51,376 nucleotides of DNA from the NCBI GenBank assembly GCA_030529445.1, contig JAUMWW010000018.1:1-51376 (forward strand). Reading direction: 5' to 3'. Shown piece by piece: positions 8,958 to 18,775 of this stretch. The notes under the pieces are model-generated. The model saw only the letters and a list, made by a program, of their open reading frames with translations. It ran no database searches and had not been told where the DNA came from. The translations under genes were made by a program, and so were the position numbers. The stretch comes from Johnsonella sp. (GTDB lineage: Bacteria > Bacillota > Clostridia > Lachnospirales > Lachnospiraceae). Each line of letters starts with the position of its first letter. The first letter of the stretch is position 1.

Positions 8958-10028
8958 ATGGCAATTTTAGTTACCGGAGGGGCAGGCTTCATCGGAAGCC
9001 ATACCTGCGTGGAGCTTTTAGAGGCCGGCTATGAGGTGGTGGTCATCGATAATCTGGTGAATTCTTCCGTGAAATCATTGGAACGGGTTGAGGAAATCAC
9101 CGGAAAGAAGCTGAAATTTTATGAGGCGGACTGCATTGATCAAAAGGCATTGGAAAAAGTTTTTACTGCCGAAAAAATAGAGGCGGTCATCCATTTTGCC
9201 GGACTTAAGGCGGTCGGAGAATCCGTATATAAGCCCTTGGAATATTACCATAACAATATTACGGGAACTCTGGTGCTTTGCGAGGTCATGCGCAAATACG
9301 GCTGCAAAAACATCGTATTTTCATCGAGCGCGACGGTTTACGGAGATCCCGCATTTGTTCCGATTACCGAGGACTGCCCTATGGGCAAGATCACAAATCC
9401 TTACGGAAGAACCAAGGGAATGCTGGAGCAGATTCTGAGCGATCTGCATACGGCGGACGAGGAATGGAGCGTGATGCTTCTGCGGTATTTCAATCCCATA
9501 GGAGCGCATGAATCCGGAAAGATCGGAGAAAATCCGAAAGGAATTCCGAATAATCTGCTTCCCTATATCACACAGGTTGCAGTCGGAAAGCTTGTCTGCC
9601 TGGGCGTATTCGGAAATGATTACGATACCGAGGACGGAACCTGTATCAGAGACTATATTCATGTGGTGGATCTTGCAAACGGGCATCTGAAGGCATTGGA
9701 AAAAATGCTGCATGAAAAGCCCGATGTACGCGTCTATAATCTCGGAACCGGCATCGGATATTCCGTGCTCGATGTAATTTATGCATTCGAAAAGGCAAAT
9801 GATCTTAAGATCAATTATGTCTTTAAAGAAAGACGTGCCGGCGATGTTCCCCGCTGCTATGCCGATCCGAAAAAGGCAAAGCTTGAACTCGGATGGACGG
9901 CAAAAAGAGGTCTGGAGGAGATGTGCCGGGATTCGTGGAGATGGCAGAAAAACAATCCCCAGGGCTTTGAAGAGGATAAGACCGATGTGGTGATCCGAAA
10001 AGAAAGCGGACTGAGAAAACAAAGCTGA
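8958..10028 (+). CDS. galE: UDP-glucose 4-epimerase
   Basis: GalE interconverts UDP-glucose and UDP-galactose with bound NAD+, feeding galactose use and cell-surface polysaccharide synthesis. It is an extended short-chain dehydrogenase with the Rossmann motif GGAGFIGSH at residues 7-15, catalytic Ser about 124 in FSSSATVYG, and the Y149-x-x-x-K153 pair (YGRTK). The 356-residue length is slightly above the usual 330-340, owing to a charged C-terminal tail. A GAGGAGG site precedes the ATG. It lies 31 bases after the AICAR transformylase gene, so it may be co-transcribed, and it ends at a hairpin at 10049-10073. No other Leloir genes are in the window. Confidence 0.95.
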   Translation: MAILVTGGAGFIGSHTCVELLEAGYEVVVIDNLVNSSVKSLERVEEITGKKLKFYEADCIDQKALEKVFTAEKIEAVIHFAGLKAVGESVYKPLEYYHNNITGTLVLCEVMRKYGCKNIVFSSSATVYGDPAFVPITEDCPMGKITNPYGRTKGMLEQILSDLHTADEEWSVMLLRYFNPIGAHESGKIGENPKGIPNNLLPYITQVAVGKLVCLGVFGNDYDTEDGTCIRDYIHVVDLANGHLKALEKMLHEKPDVRVYNLGTGIGYSVLDVIYAFEKANDLKINYVFKERRAGDVPRCYADPKKAKLELGWTAKRGLEEMCRDSWRWQKNNPQGFEEDKTDVVIRKESGLRKQS

Positions 10029-10048
10029 ACAAGAGAAGAACAAAACAC

Positions 10049-10073
10049 ATGAGCCCGCATTATGCGGGCTCAT
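10049..10073 (+). terminator. Intrinsic-terminator-like hairpin after galE
   Basis: A perfect 11-bp stem (10049-10059 with 10063-10073), rich in GC (GAGCCCGCA/TGCGGGCTC), with a 3-base loop. Only a short TTTAT follows, so the U-tract is weak, but position and stem strength fit a terminator. Confidence 0.65.
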
Positions 10074-10095
10074 TTATCAGTGAAGAGGAGACGAT

Positions 10096-11751
10096 ATGAT
10101 CAGAATATCCGAGATTCTGCTGGATATCTCCCATTCGGAGGAAGAACTGCTGCATCAGGCGGCAAAATGTCTGAAGGTCAGACCCGAAGAGATCGAATAT
10201 TATGAGATTGTAAGAAAATCAATCGATGCAAGAAAGAAACCGGAGATTTACTTTTCCTATATTTTGGATGTTTCCCTGAAAGAGGAAGCTCTCCTGCTGA
10301 AAAAGCAAAAAAAGAATATTCATGTTTCCAAGGCGGAAAAGACGCTCTATGCGCTTCCAGAGCCAGGAAATAAGAGGCTTCGTTATCGCCCCGTTATCAC
10401 GGGCTTCGGACCTGCGGGTATTTTTGCGGCGCTTGCTCTGGCAAAGAAAGGATTTGCCCCCATCATCCTCGAAAGAGGAGAGGATGTGGATGCGAGGAGC
10501 CGCAGAGTGGAGGAGTTTTGGGAAAAGGGAAGGCTCTGCCCGGATTCCAATGTTTCTTTCGGAGAGGGAGGCGCGGGCACCTTCAGCGACGGAAAGCTCA
10601 ATACGATGGTGAAAGACAGGGTGGGACGGAACACGCAGGTGCTGGAAACCTTTGTCGAATTCGGCGCGGAGAGAGAAATTCTCTACCTGCAAAAACCCCA
10701 TATCGGCACGGATCGGCTCAGGGAAATCATTAAGAATATCCGGAAGGAAATCATTCGTCTCGGCGGGAGCTTTTTCTTCCGGACCGCATTAAAAGATATC
10801 CGCAAAAATCCGAAACAAAAAGAGGAGGGAGAGCTCCAAAGCTATACCCTGATGCTCTCGGATCAGACGCGGCTTCAGACCGAGGTTCTCGTGCTTGCAA
10901 TCGGGCACAGTGCAAGAGATAGCTTTCAAATGCTCTGGGAAAGAGCGCTTCCGATGGAGGCAAAGCCCTTTGCGGTAGGGCTGCGGATCCAGCATCCCCA
11001 AAGCATGATCGATCTTTCGCAGTTCGGTCCGAAATGCGCCAAGCTTCTCAGCCCGGCATCGTATAAGCTCACCGCAAAGAGCGCGGGAGGCAGAGGAGTC
11101 TATTCCTTTTGCATGTGCCCCGGCGGTTATGTGGTGGATGCCTCTACGGAAGAGGGAATGCTTGCGGTAAACGGAATGAGTTATCATGCGAGAGATTCCA
11201 GAACGGCAAATTCAGCCATCATCGTTACGGTCTCTCCGGAGGATTTCAGAAAATATGCGCCTGCTTTTATATCCGCAGAGGAAGCTTTCTCCTCTAAAGT
11301 CCATCCTCTTGCCGGGATAGAATTCCAAAGAGCATTGGAAAAGAAGGCGTATGAGCTTGGAGAAGGCTCTATTCCGATTCAGCTCTTATCGGATTTTATG
11401 GGGGAGAGAGAAAGCCATGCCTTCAAAGAAACCGAGGGATTTTTCAAGGGAAAAACAAAGTTTGCACCTCTGCACCGGCTTTTTTCGGAGGAAATCCGTC
11501 TTGCACTCAATGAGGCGATTCCGATTTTTGATCAAAAAATCCGGGGCTTCGGAAGAGAGGATGCGATTCTTGCGGGAGTGGAAAGCCGAACCTCCTCTCC
11601 GCTCAGAATCCTGCGAAAAGAAGACACGGAATCTGCTTTCACAGGGATTTACCCCTGCGGAGAGGGCGCCGGTTATGCCGGGGGAATTACCAGCGCCGCA
11701 ATGGACGGATTAAAGGTTGCGGAAAATATCATATCCCGGTATCGCTTATAA
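10096..11751 (+). CDS. FAD-dependent oxidoreductase, COG2509 family
   Basis: A 551-residue flavoprotein of the uncharacterised FAD-dependent dehydrogenase group COG2509. An N-terminal module of about 95 residues of unknown role precedes the FAD-binding Rossmann motif GFGPAGIFAAL (glycines 103, 105, 108). The family pattern NVSFGEGGAGTFSDGKLNT is present around residues 153-171, as is the C-terminal PCGEGAGYAGGITSAAMDG, which closes the FAD site. Substrate and pathway are not known. A short leader with GAAGAGGAG precedes the ATG. It follows the galE terminator and comes before a separate promoter at 11773, so it may be monocistronic. Confidence 0.85.
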   Translation: MIRISEILLDISHSEEELLHQAAKCLKVRPEEIEYYEIVRKSIDARKKPEIYFSYILDVSLKEEALLLKKQKKNIHVSKAEKTLYALPEPGNKRLRYRPVITGFGPAGIFAALALAKKGFAPIILERGEDVDARSRRVEEFWEKGRLCPDSNVSFGEGGAGTFSDGKLNTMVKDRVGRNTQVLETFVEFGAEREILYLQKPHIGTDRLREIIKNIRKEIIRLGGSFFFRTALKDIRKNPKQKEEGELQSYTLMLSDQTRLQTEVLVLAIGHSARDSFQMLWERALPMEAKPFAVGLRIQHPQSMIDLSQFGPKCAKLLSPASYKLTAKSAGGRGVYSFCMCPGGYVVDASTEEGMLAVNGMSYHARDSRTANSAIIVTVSPEDFRKYAPAFISAEEAFSSKVHPLAGIEFQRALEKKAYELGEGSIPIQLLSDFMGERESHAFKETEGFFKGKTKFAPLHRLFSEEIRLALNEAIPIFDQKIRGFGREDAILAGVESRTSSPLRILRKEDTESAFTGIYPCGEGAGYAGGITSAAMDGLKVAENIISRYRL

Positions 11752-11772
11752 GATTTCGGAAAATATATCGGA

Positions 11773-11801
11773 TTGTGCAAAGCGGTATTTTTTGATAAAA
11801 T
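11773..11801 (+). promoter_or_regulatory. Promoter of the DUF896-miaB-mutSL-miaA gene run
   Basis: TTGTGC (11773-11778), a 17-base spacer, TAAAAT (11796-11801). It is the only clear promoter seen before the run of close-packed genes from 11836 to 19717. No LexA box was seen here. Confidence 0.55.
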
Positions 11802-11835
11802 ATATTTTTAATAAATAATCGGATTGAGGTAAGCA

Positions 11836-12057
11836 ATGAAGAAAGAAGAGATAGACAGAATCAATTTTCTTGCGAGAAAGGCGAAGGCGGAAGGGCTTAG
11901 AGAGGAAGAGAAAAAGGAACAGGCAAAGCTCAGGCAGGATTATCTGATGGCGATCCGGAGAAATTTGACGGCAAGCCTGAACAATATCTCCATTTTGGAG
12001 CCGGACGGAAGCATAACCGATCTGGGGAAAAAATACGGAAAGCTGAAGGAAAGTTGA
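11836..12057 (+). CDS. DUF896 (UPF0291, YnzC-like) small protein
   Basis: A 73-residue soluble, highly charged helical protein matching the DUF896/YnzC family: it opens with EIDRINFLARKAKAEGL and continues with an EKKEQAKLRQDYL helix. Bacillus YnzC belongs to the LexA-controlled yneA operon, but its molecular role is unknown. Here it heads a cluster of DNA-repair and tRNA-modification genes and shows no LexA box. GAGGTAAGC before the ATG serves as ribosome binding site. Its stop lies 5 bases before the ATG of the next gene, so translation is probably coupled. Confidence 0.88.
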   Translation: MKKEEIDRINFLARKAKAEGLREEEKKEQAKLRQDYLMAIRRNLTASLNNISILEPDGSITDLGKKYGKLKES

Positions 12058-12062
12058 TTCCT

Positions 12063-12725
12063 ATGGAAAGAAGCGGAGAAAAGAGAGCTTCAAAAGCGCA
12101 GATTCGAAAATGTTTTTTAGAAAAGAGAGAGAGCATGGAGGAATCCATTTTAAAAGAAGCCTCTCTCGGAATAGGAGAAGGCTTTGCCCGACTGATCGAG
12201 GAGGAGCTTCTTTCCTTTGATTTTTTTCAAAAGAGATTGCTGATTCTGGGCTATATGCCGAAAGGAAAAGAGGCGGACCTTTTGCCGCTCTACAGGAAAA
12301 TCTGGGCAGGAGAATTCCTTTCCGGGGAGTATGGCATCGATCTGGCTTTCCCGAAGGTAAGCGGAAGGGAGATGGATTTTTATCTCGTCGAATCGGAGGA
12401 AGAATTTGAGGTCGGAAGCTTCGGTATACGCGAACCGGCAAAGGCGCTTTGTCAGAGAAAAATCTCCTCTCTCGAGGGAGCTCTGGTGATCCTTCCGGGC
12501 ATCGCTTTCTCAAGAGCCGGATACCGGATAGGATACGGGGCTGGATATTATGACCGATATTTTTCCCCTCATGATGCCCGATCAAAAAAAATCAAAGCGG
12601 TCGGAGCGGCATATGAGTTTCAGCTTACGCAATTTGCCCCCGATCCCCATGATCTTTTCCTGGATATGATCATCAGCGAAAAGGCAAGATATCTCTGCCC
12701 GGAAGATAAAATGGGCAATCAGTGA
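12063..12725 (+). CDS. 5-formyltetrahydrofolate cyclo-ligase
   Basis: This enzyme uses ATP to convert 5-formyl-THF to 5,10-methenyl-THF, returning stored folate to the one-carbon pool. The family signature GYRIGYGAGYYDRYF (nucleotide and folate site) is near the C-terminus, preceded by ALVILPGIAF, and the N-terminus has the SKAQIRKCFLEKR helix with basic substrate-contact residues. The start is taken as ATG 12063, spaced correctly from AAGGAAAG; a TTG at 12054 is too close to that site. This gives 220 residues, slightly above the usual 180-200. It sits between the DUF896 gene and miaB, and its product would support the formyl-folate-using purine step encoded at 7745. Confidence 0.88.
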   Translation: MERSGEKRASKAQIRKCFLEKRESMEESILKEASLGIGEGFARLIEEELLSFDFFQKRLLILGYMPKGKEADLLPLYRKIWAGEFLSGEYGIDLAFPKVSGREMDFYLVESEEEFEVGSFGIREPAKALCQRKISSLEGALVILPGIAFSRAGYRIGYGAGYYDRYFSPHDARSKKIKAVGAAYEFQLTQFAPDPHDLFLDMIISEKARYLCPEDKMGNQ

Positions 12726-12751
12726 ATATAGAAAACAGAAAGTGAAATACG

Positions 12752-14173
12752 ATGTCAGATAAAGAACTCATACCGGTCAGCGAACCGCAGAGGCAGGAAT
12801 ACTTTATTTCCTGCCTGAATGATTTAATACAGGAAATTACCTTGGAAAAAAGCAGGAGACCAACATATAAGATCGTTACCTTCGGCTGTCAGATGAATGC
12901 AAGAGATTCGGAAAAGCTTGCCGGCATTCTTACGAATATCGGATATATCGAAGCCGAAAACGAAGAAGATGCGGATTTTGTCGTTTTTAATACCTGTACG
13001 GTAAGAGAGAATGCAAACGACAGGCTCTACGGACGACTCGGGCAGTTAAAAAGGAAAAAATACGAGCGCCCCGATATGCTGATTGCGCTCTGCGGTTGCA
13101 TGATGCAGGAAAAAGACGAGGTGGAAAAAATTCAAAAAAGCTATTCTTATGTGGATATTATTTTCGGCACGCATAATATCTATAAATTTGCCGAAATCCT
13201 GCATCAGAGGCTGAAAAATCAGAAACGGGTGGTCGATATTATCGAGGGAACGGATATGATCGTAGAAAAGCTTCCCAGCAAAAGAGCTTTTCCCTTTAAA
13301 TCCGGCGTCAATATTATGTTCGGCTGCAATAATTTCTGCACTTACTGTATCGTTCCCTATGTAAGAGGGAGGGAGCGTTCCAGAGATCCGGAAGAGATCC
13401 TGGCGGAAATACGCGCACTTGCGGCGGACGGGGTGGTTGAGATCATGCTGCTCGGGCAGAATGTAAATTCCTACGGAAGAGGACTGAAGGAGCCGATCAG
13501 CTTTGCCCGTCTGCTGGAAAAAATAGCGAAAATAGAAGGCATAGAGAGGATACGCTTCATGACCTCCCATCCGAAAGATCTCTCGGATGAGCTGATCGAG
13601 GTAATGAGGGATAATGAGAAAATTTGCAGGCATCTGCACCTTCCTCTGCAATCGGGAAGCAGCAAGGTTCTTGCGAAGATGAATCGGGTGTATACGAAGG
13701 AAAGCTATCTGCGCCTTGCAAAAAAAATACAAAAGGAAATACCGGATATCAGCCTTACTACGGATATTATCGTCGGTTTTCCGACGGAGGAGGAGGAGGA
13801 TTTCCTCGATACGATGGATGTGGTAAAGCAGGTTAAATATGATTCGGCATTTACCTTTATTTACTCCAAAAGAAGCGGAACTCCCGCCGCAAAATGGGAA
13901 ACCGCGGCAGAGGAGAGTGTCATAAAAAACCGCTTCGACAGGCTGCTGAAGGAAGTTCAGCAAATTTCGGCAAGAAGAGCCGCTTCGCATGTGGGGAAAA
14001 CCTACCGGCTCCTGGTGGAAAGCGCAAACGACCATAGGGAGGGCTTTATTACGGGAAGGCTCGGCAATAATATGACGGTTCATCTCCCGGGCTCGAAGGA
14101 GCTGGTCGGAAAATTGATCGATGTGAAATTGGACGAGGCGAAGGGATTTTATTTTATCGGTCATATGGTTTAA
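12752..14173 (+). CDS. miaB: tRNA-2-methylthio-N6-dimethylallyladenosine synthase MiaB
   Basis: MiaB is a radical-SAM methylthiotransferase that adds a methylthio group to i6A37 of tRNAs, the modification begun by MiaA. The N-terminal UPF0004 domain has the three cluster-binding cysteines C46, C82 and C116. The radical-SAM motif is C192-NNF-C196-TY-C199, and a C-terminal TRAM-like RNA-binding domain covers roughly residues 408-473. The 473-residue length is normal, with an N-terminal extension of about 38 residues. It is 26 bases after the folate gene and shortly before mutS. Its partner MiaA is encoded in the same run at 18776. Confidence 0.95.
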   Translation: MSDKELIPVSEPQRQEYFISCLNDLIQEITLEKSRRPTYKIVTFGCQMNARDSEKLAGILTNIGYIEAENEEDADFVVFNTCTVRENANDRLYGRLGQLKRKKYERPDMLIALCGCMMQEKDEVEKIQKSYSYVDIIFGTHNIYKFAEILHQRLKNQKRVVDIIEGTDMIVEKLPSKRAFPFKSGVNIMFGCNNFCTYCIVPYVRGRERSRDPEEILAEIRALAADGVVEIMLLGQNVNSYGRGLKEPISFARLLEKIAKIEGIERIRFMTSHPKDLSDELIEVMRDNEKICRHLHLPLQSGSSKVLAKMNRVYTKESYLRLAKKIQKEIPDISLTTDIIVGFPTEEEEDFLDTMDVVKQVKYDSAFTFIYSKRSGTPAAKWETAAEESVIKNRFDRLLKEVQQISARRAASHVGKTYRLLVESANDHREGFITGRLGNNMTVHLPGSKELVGKLIDVKLDEAKGFYFIGHMV

Positions 14174-14206
14174 ATCGGAATGGATAAAAATGGAGGGGGG
14201 AAGAAA

Positions 14207-16849
14207 TTGGCAGGACTGACTCCGATGATGTCGCAATATCTGCAGACAAAAGAAGACTATCCCGGCTGCATATTGTTTTACAGGCTGGGAGATTTTTATG
14301 AAATGTTTTTTGAGGATGCAAAATTGGTATCCAAAGAGCTTGAGCTGACGCTCACCGGCAAGGACTGCGGACTTGAGGAACGTGCACCGATGTGCGGCGT
14401 TCCTCATCATGCTGTAGACACCTATCTGAACCGGCTGGTGCAGAAGGGCTATAAGGTCGCGATCGCAGAGCAGGTGGAGGATCCGAAGCTCGCCAAAGGA
14501 CTGGTCAAAAGAGAGGTCGTCAGGATCGTTACTCCGGGTACGATCACAAGCAGTGCCGCGCTCGATGCGGATAAGAATAATTATCTTTTCTGCGTGGTAT
14601 ATATTTCCAATCATTTCGGCATCGCCTGCGTGGATATCAGCACGGGAGATTTCTATGTTACGGAGGCGGATACGCTGCGCGAGCTCCATGACGAGATCAA
14701 TAAATACAGTCCCTCCGAGCTGATCTGCAATCATGCATTTGAGATGTGCGGAATCAATCCGGAAAAGCTTAAGGAGCAATATCATCTGAGCATAAGCCCC
14801 TTGGACAATCTCTTTTTTTCCGAAACTTCCTGCAAGAGCATCCTGAAGCGGCATTTTCAGGTCGCAGGAATAGAAAGCCTCGGGCTTCTCGATATGGGAG
14901 AGGGAATGGTCGCCGCCGGAGCGGTTTTGCAATATCTTTATGATACGCAAAAAAACGGCTGCTCCCAGATCAGCAGCATACGCCCGTATTCCTGCAGCGA
15001 GTATATGATCATCGATTCCAATTCGAGAAGAAATCTTGAGCTCGTGGAAACGATCAGAGAAAAAAAGAAGCAGGGCAGCCTGCTCTGGGTTTTGGATAAA
15101 ACCAAGACGGCGATGGGGGCGAGGCTCTTGAGAAATTATATTGAACAGCCCCTGATCGATATGACAAAAATCATTCGAAGACAGGATGCGATTGAGGAGT
15201 TTATCGGCCGCTATATCGATATGGAAGAGTTTCGGGAATATCTCGACTCCGTATATGATCTGGAAAGGCTGATGGGGAGGATCAATTCAAAGCAGGCAAA
15301 CAGCACGGATCTGCTTGCACTTGCGGCTTCCCTGAAAATTCTTCCCCATATCAAAAACCTGCTCTCCGGTTTTCAAAGCGGGCTTTTATCCGAGCTTGCT
15401 CTGGCGATAGATCCTCTTGAGGATGTATATCAGCTCATCCTTCATGCAATCAGCGAAAACGCTCCCCCTGCCTTAAAGGAAGGGAATCTCATCCGGGCGG
15501 GCTATCATCCCGAGGTGGATAAGCTGCGCAGGGCGAGCACGGAGGGCAAGGGCTGGCTTGCCGAACTGGAAGCAAAGGAAAGAAAGAAAACCGGGATTAA
15601 AAATCTCAAGGTAAAATATAATAAGGTCTTCGGATACTATCTGGAGGTGAGCAATTCATTTAAAAGCATGGTTCCGGAATATTTTATCCGGAAACAGACC
15701 CTGGTCAATGCCGAAAGGTATACGCTTCCGGAATTAAAGGAGCTGGAGGATATGATACTGGGGGCGGAAGATAAGCTCTGCGCGCTGGAATACGAAATTT
15801 TTTGCTCCGTCCGGGAAGAAATTGCAGGAGAGGTGAAGAGAATTCAGGGTACGGCAAAGGCGCTGGCAAATCTGGATGTGCTGCTTTCTCTTTCTCTTGT
15901 TTCTTATAAGAATCAGTATATCCGCCCCTCGATCAATGAAAAGGGAATTATCGAGATCAAGGCGGGGCGTCATCCCGTGGTGGAAAAAATGATGGATCAC
16001 CATCTCTTCATCAGCAACGATACTTATCTGGACAATGCAAAAAATAGGATGAGCATCATCACGGGACCCAATATGGCGGGAAAATCGACCTATATGAGAC
16101 AGAATGCGCTCATCGTCTTATTGGCGCAGATCGGATGCTTTATTCCCGCATCCTCGGCAAATATCGGGATCTGCGACAGGATTTTCACCCGTGTCGGAGC
16201 CTCCGACGATCTGGCAAGCGGGCAGTCCACTTTTATGGTGGAAATGACGGAGGTCGCCAATATTTTAAGAAATGCGAGCAAAAACAGCCTCATCATACTG
16301 GATGAGATCGGCAGGGGAACTTCCACCTTTGACGGTCTTTCGATTGCATGGGCGGTTGTCGAATATATTTCAAACCCCAAAAACCTCGGCGCAAAAACTC
16401 TTTTTGCCACCCATTACCATGAGCTGACGGAACTGGAGGGAAGTATAGGGGGAGTAAATAATTACTGTATTTCCGTAAAGGAAAACGGAGATGAGATCGC
16501 ATTTTTACGAAAAATCGTGCGGGGAGGAGCGGATAAGAGCTACGGTATTCAGGTTGCAAAGCTTGCCGGAGTTCCCGAAACCGTAATCAGCAGAGCAAAA
16601 GAGCTTGCGTGGGAGCTTTCCTGTGCGGATATCGCCAATCGTGCGAGGCAGATCGCTTCTTCCGATAAAAAATATAAACCGGTTCCGAAGCAAAACATGA
16701 TGGAAGCGGCACAGCTTTCCCTCTTTGACACGGTAAAAGATGACGATATCATCGCGGAAATGAGGGATATGGAGCTGGCGAGCATGACGCCGATCGATGC
16801 ACTCAATATGCTTTACCGGCTTCAAAATAAAATCAGAAACAGAGTGTAA
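14207..16849 (+). CDS. mutS: DNA mismatch repair protein MutS
   Basis: MutS recognises base mismatches and small loops and, on ATP binding, recruits MutL. The mismatch-binding motif GDFYEMFFEDA, a Phe-x-Glu wedge with FYE, is near residue 30. Walker A GPNMAGKS lies at about 620-627, followed by DEIGRGTSTFDG (Walker B region) and THYHELTEL. I place the start at TTG 14207: GGAGGGGGG lies just upstream, and the first residues then read (M)AGLTPMMSQYL, as in MutS proteins. The in-frame ATG at 14180 would translate the ribosome binding site into Gly-Gly-Gly-Lys-Lys and has no good site of its own. Length about 880. It is followed at once by mutL. Confidence 0.96.
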   Translation: MAGLTPMMSQYLQTKEDYPGCILFYRLGDFYEMFFEDAKLVSKELELTLTGKDCGLEERAPMCGVPHHAVDTYLNRLVQKGYKVAIAEQVEDPKLAKGLVKREVVRIVTPGTITSSAALDADKNNYLFCVVYISNHFGIACVDISTGDFYVTEADTLRELHDEINKYSPSELICNHAFEMCGINPEKLKEQYHLSISPLDNLFFSETSCKSILKRHFQVAGIESLGLLDMGEGMVAAGAVLQYLYDTQKNGCSQISSIRPYSCSEYMIIDSNSRRNLELVETIREKKKQGSLLWVLDKTKTAMGARLLRNYIEQPLIDMTKIIRRQDAIEEFIGRYIDMEEFREYLDSVYDLERLMGRINSKQANSTDLLALAASLKILPHIKNLLSGFQSGLLSELALAIDPLEDVYQLILHAISENAPPALKEGNLIRAGYHPEVDKLRRASTEGKGWLAELEAKERKKTGIKNLKVKYNKVFGYYLEVSNSFKSMVPEYFIRKQTLVNAERYTLPELKELEDMILGAEDKLCALEYEIFCSVREEIAGEVKRIQGTAKALANLDVLLSLSLVSYKNQYIRPSINEKGIIEIKAGRHPVVEKMMDHHLFISNDTYLDNAKNRMSIITGPNMAGKSTYMRQNALIVLLAQIGCFIPASSANIGICDRIFTRVGASDDLASGQSTFMVEMTEVANILRNASKNSLIILDEIGRGTSTFDGLSIAWAVVEYISNPKNLGAKTLFATHYHELTELEGSIGGVNNYCISVKENGDEIAFLRKIVRGGADKSYGIQVAKLAGVPETVISRAKELAWELSCADIANRARQIASSDKKYKPVPKQNMMEAAQLSLFDTVKDDDIIAEMRDMELASMTPIDALNMLYRLQNKIRNRV

Positions 16850-16875
16850 TCTTGCGCAAAGAGGAAGGGGGCTTT

Positions 16876-18738
16876 ATGATAGCCGTACTGGATAAAACGA
16901 CCATAGATAAAATCGCGGCGGGAGAGGTAATCGAGCGTCCCTCCTCCATCGTAAAGGAGCTTTTGGAAAACGCCGTAGACAGCGGCGCCGATTCCGTCTG
17001 TGTAGAAATCAGAGAGGGGGGATCGGCAATGATACGGGTTACGGATAACGGCTGCTCCATCCCGAAGGAAGAAGTAAGAACCGCTTTTTTAAGACATTCC
17101 ACAAGCAAGATACGATCGGCGGAAGATTTGCAGAAGATATCGACCCTCGGTTTCCGCGGAGAAGCGCTTTCGAGCATCGCTGCCGTATCCAGAGTGGAGA
17201 TCATCGCCAAGACGCAGGGTGAACTGAGCGGGGTTCGATACGCGATAGAGGGCGGAGAGGAGAGTCTTTTTGAAGAAATCGGGGCTCCGGAGGGAACGAC
17301 GATCATCGTAAGAGATGTGTTTTTTAATACTCCCGCAAGGCGTAAATTTCTCAAATCCCAGCATACGGAGGCGGCACATATTGCCGATCTTGTGGAAAAA
17401 CTCGCGCTTTCTTCTCCCTCAATCGCATTTTGTTTTATCAATCAGCGGCGCAGTATTTTTCAAACCTCCGGAAGAGGGCAGCTGAAAGACGTCATCTATC
17501 AGATCTACGGCAAGGAAATCGCCTCCGCTCTGCTTGAAACCGATTATGAAAAATACGGAATCCGCATCAGCGGATTTATCGGGAAACCGGAACTGGCAAG
17601 GGCAAGCAGGAGCATGGAAATTTATTTTGTCAACGGCAGATATGTCAAGGACAAGACCGTTTGCAGGGCGATAGAGGACGGATATGCGGACAGAATGATG
17701 CAGCATAAGTATCCGGTCTGCATCCTGCATATCGAAATCGATCCCTCCGTTTTGGATGTCAATGTGCATCCCGCAAAGACCGAGATCCGCTTTTCGGATT
17801 CCTCGCAGATCTATCGGGCGGTGAGAGAGGCGGTGGAATCGGCTTTTGAAAAGCAAAGCATGATTCGGGAAGGCTTTTTTACGGAAAGAAAAGAGCTAAA
17901 ACCAAGCTCAGCCCTTTCCCTGACCGGATATGAGAAGCTCGAACCCTTTGAAAAAGAAAGAGAACGAAGCCTTCGGGAATCAAAGGAATCAAAAGAGGAG
18001 AAAAAGCCTTCTTTTGAGGATTCTTTTGAAGATTCCCCGCCTCCTGCAGAGCCGGTTTTCGGCAAAAGCATGCAGAGTCAAAGCATAGGAGAAGAGAGAG
18101 AAAGTTACGAAAAAGAAGAGAGAAAGATGAGGCAGCTTGATTTTCTCAGCCCGGAAAGCCGCGCACAGCACAGGATTGTCGGACAGATTTTCAAAACCTA
18201 CTGGATCATAGAGTTTTGCCAAAAAATCTATATCATCGATCAGCATGCGGCACATGAAAAAGTATTATACGAAAAATTTCTCAAAGCGCTTCATCAGGGG
18301 AGCATCGTTTCGCAAATGATCAGTCCCCCTCTGCTGATTACCTTGACGCAGACCGAGGCGGATGCCGTAGAGCGTCATAAGAAAATTCTTTTCGAATTCG
18401 GATTTGAAATAGAGCATTTCGGCGGAAAACAGTACGGCATATATGCGATCCCCTCCCTGCTTCCCTCCCTCTCAAAAGAAGAACTGGTCGGGGAGCTCAT
18501 TGCAAAACTTTCCGAGAGTGATTTAAAAAAGACGCCGGATCTGATCAGGGAAAAAACGGCAAGCATGGCTTGCAAAGCTGCGGTAAAGGGAAATCACGAG
18601 CTTTCGATCGGAGAGGTGGAAAAGCTGATAGAGGAGCTCCTGCTTCTGGACAATCCTTATAATTGTCCCCACGGTCGACCGACAATGATCGAAATGAGCA
18701 AGTACGAGCTCGAAAAGAAATTTAAACGCATCCTCTAA
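16876..18738 (+). CDS. mutL: DNA mismatch repair protein MutL (endonuclease type)
   Basis: MutL couples mismatch recognition by MutS to strand incision. The N-terminal GHKL ATPase motifs are clear: IAAGEVIERPSSIVKELLEN, a DNGC motif (TDNGCSIPKE), and GFRGEALSSIAAVS. The C-terminal half carries DQHAAHEKVLYE, which fits the DQHA(x)2E(x)4E metal site, with ACKAAVKGN and CPHGRPT, so this MutL is the nicking form found in bacteria without MutH. A charged, low-complexity linker (about residues 330-425, rich in Glu, Lys and Ser) joins the halves. The start at ATG 16876 follows GAGGAAGGGGG; an upstream TTG at 16852 lacks a ribosome binding site. Length 620 residues. Confidence 0.96.
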   Translation: MIAVLDKTTIDKIAAGEVIERPSSIVKELLENAVDSGADSVCVEIREGGSAMIRVTDNGCSIPKEEVRTAFLRHSTSKIRSAEDLQKISTLGFRGEALSSIAAVSRVEIIAKTQGELSGVRYAIEGGEESLFEEIGAPEGTTIIVRDVFFNTPARRKFLKSQHTEAAHIADLVEKLALSSPSIAFCFINQRRSIFQTSGRGQLKDVIYQIYGKEIASALLETDYEKYGIRISGFIGKPELARASRSMEIYFVNGRYVKDKTVCRAIEDGYADRMMQHKYPVCILHIEIDPSVLDVNVHPAKTEIRFSDSSQIYRAVREAVESAFEKQSMIREGFFTERKELKPSSALSLTGYEKLEPFEKERERSLRESKESKEEKKPSFEDSFEDSPPPAEPVFGKSMQSQSIGEERESYEKEERKMRQLDFLSPESRAQHRIVGQIFKTYWIIEFCQKIYIIDQHAAHEKVLYEKFLKALHQGSIVSQMISPPLLITLTQTEADAVERHKKILFEFGFEIEHFGGKQYGIYAIPSLLPSLSKEELVGELIAKLSESDLKKTPDLIREKTASMACKAAVKGNHELSIGEVEKLIEELLLLDNPYNCPHGRPTMIEMSKYELEKKFKRIL

Positions 18739-18775
18739 GAGAGGGGCGGAAAGTGAACAATAAAAAGAGGTAAAG

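Noticed and set aside
11836-12057. SOS control of the YnzC-like gene, by analogy with Bacillus
   Set aside because: No sequence near the LexA consensus was found in its promoter region.
13046-14950. Minus-strand open frame of 634 codons across miaB and mutS
   Set aside because: It is antisense to two well-recognised genes, has no family motifs, and similar antisense frames occur over other genes here. It is a by-product of codon bias.
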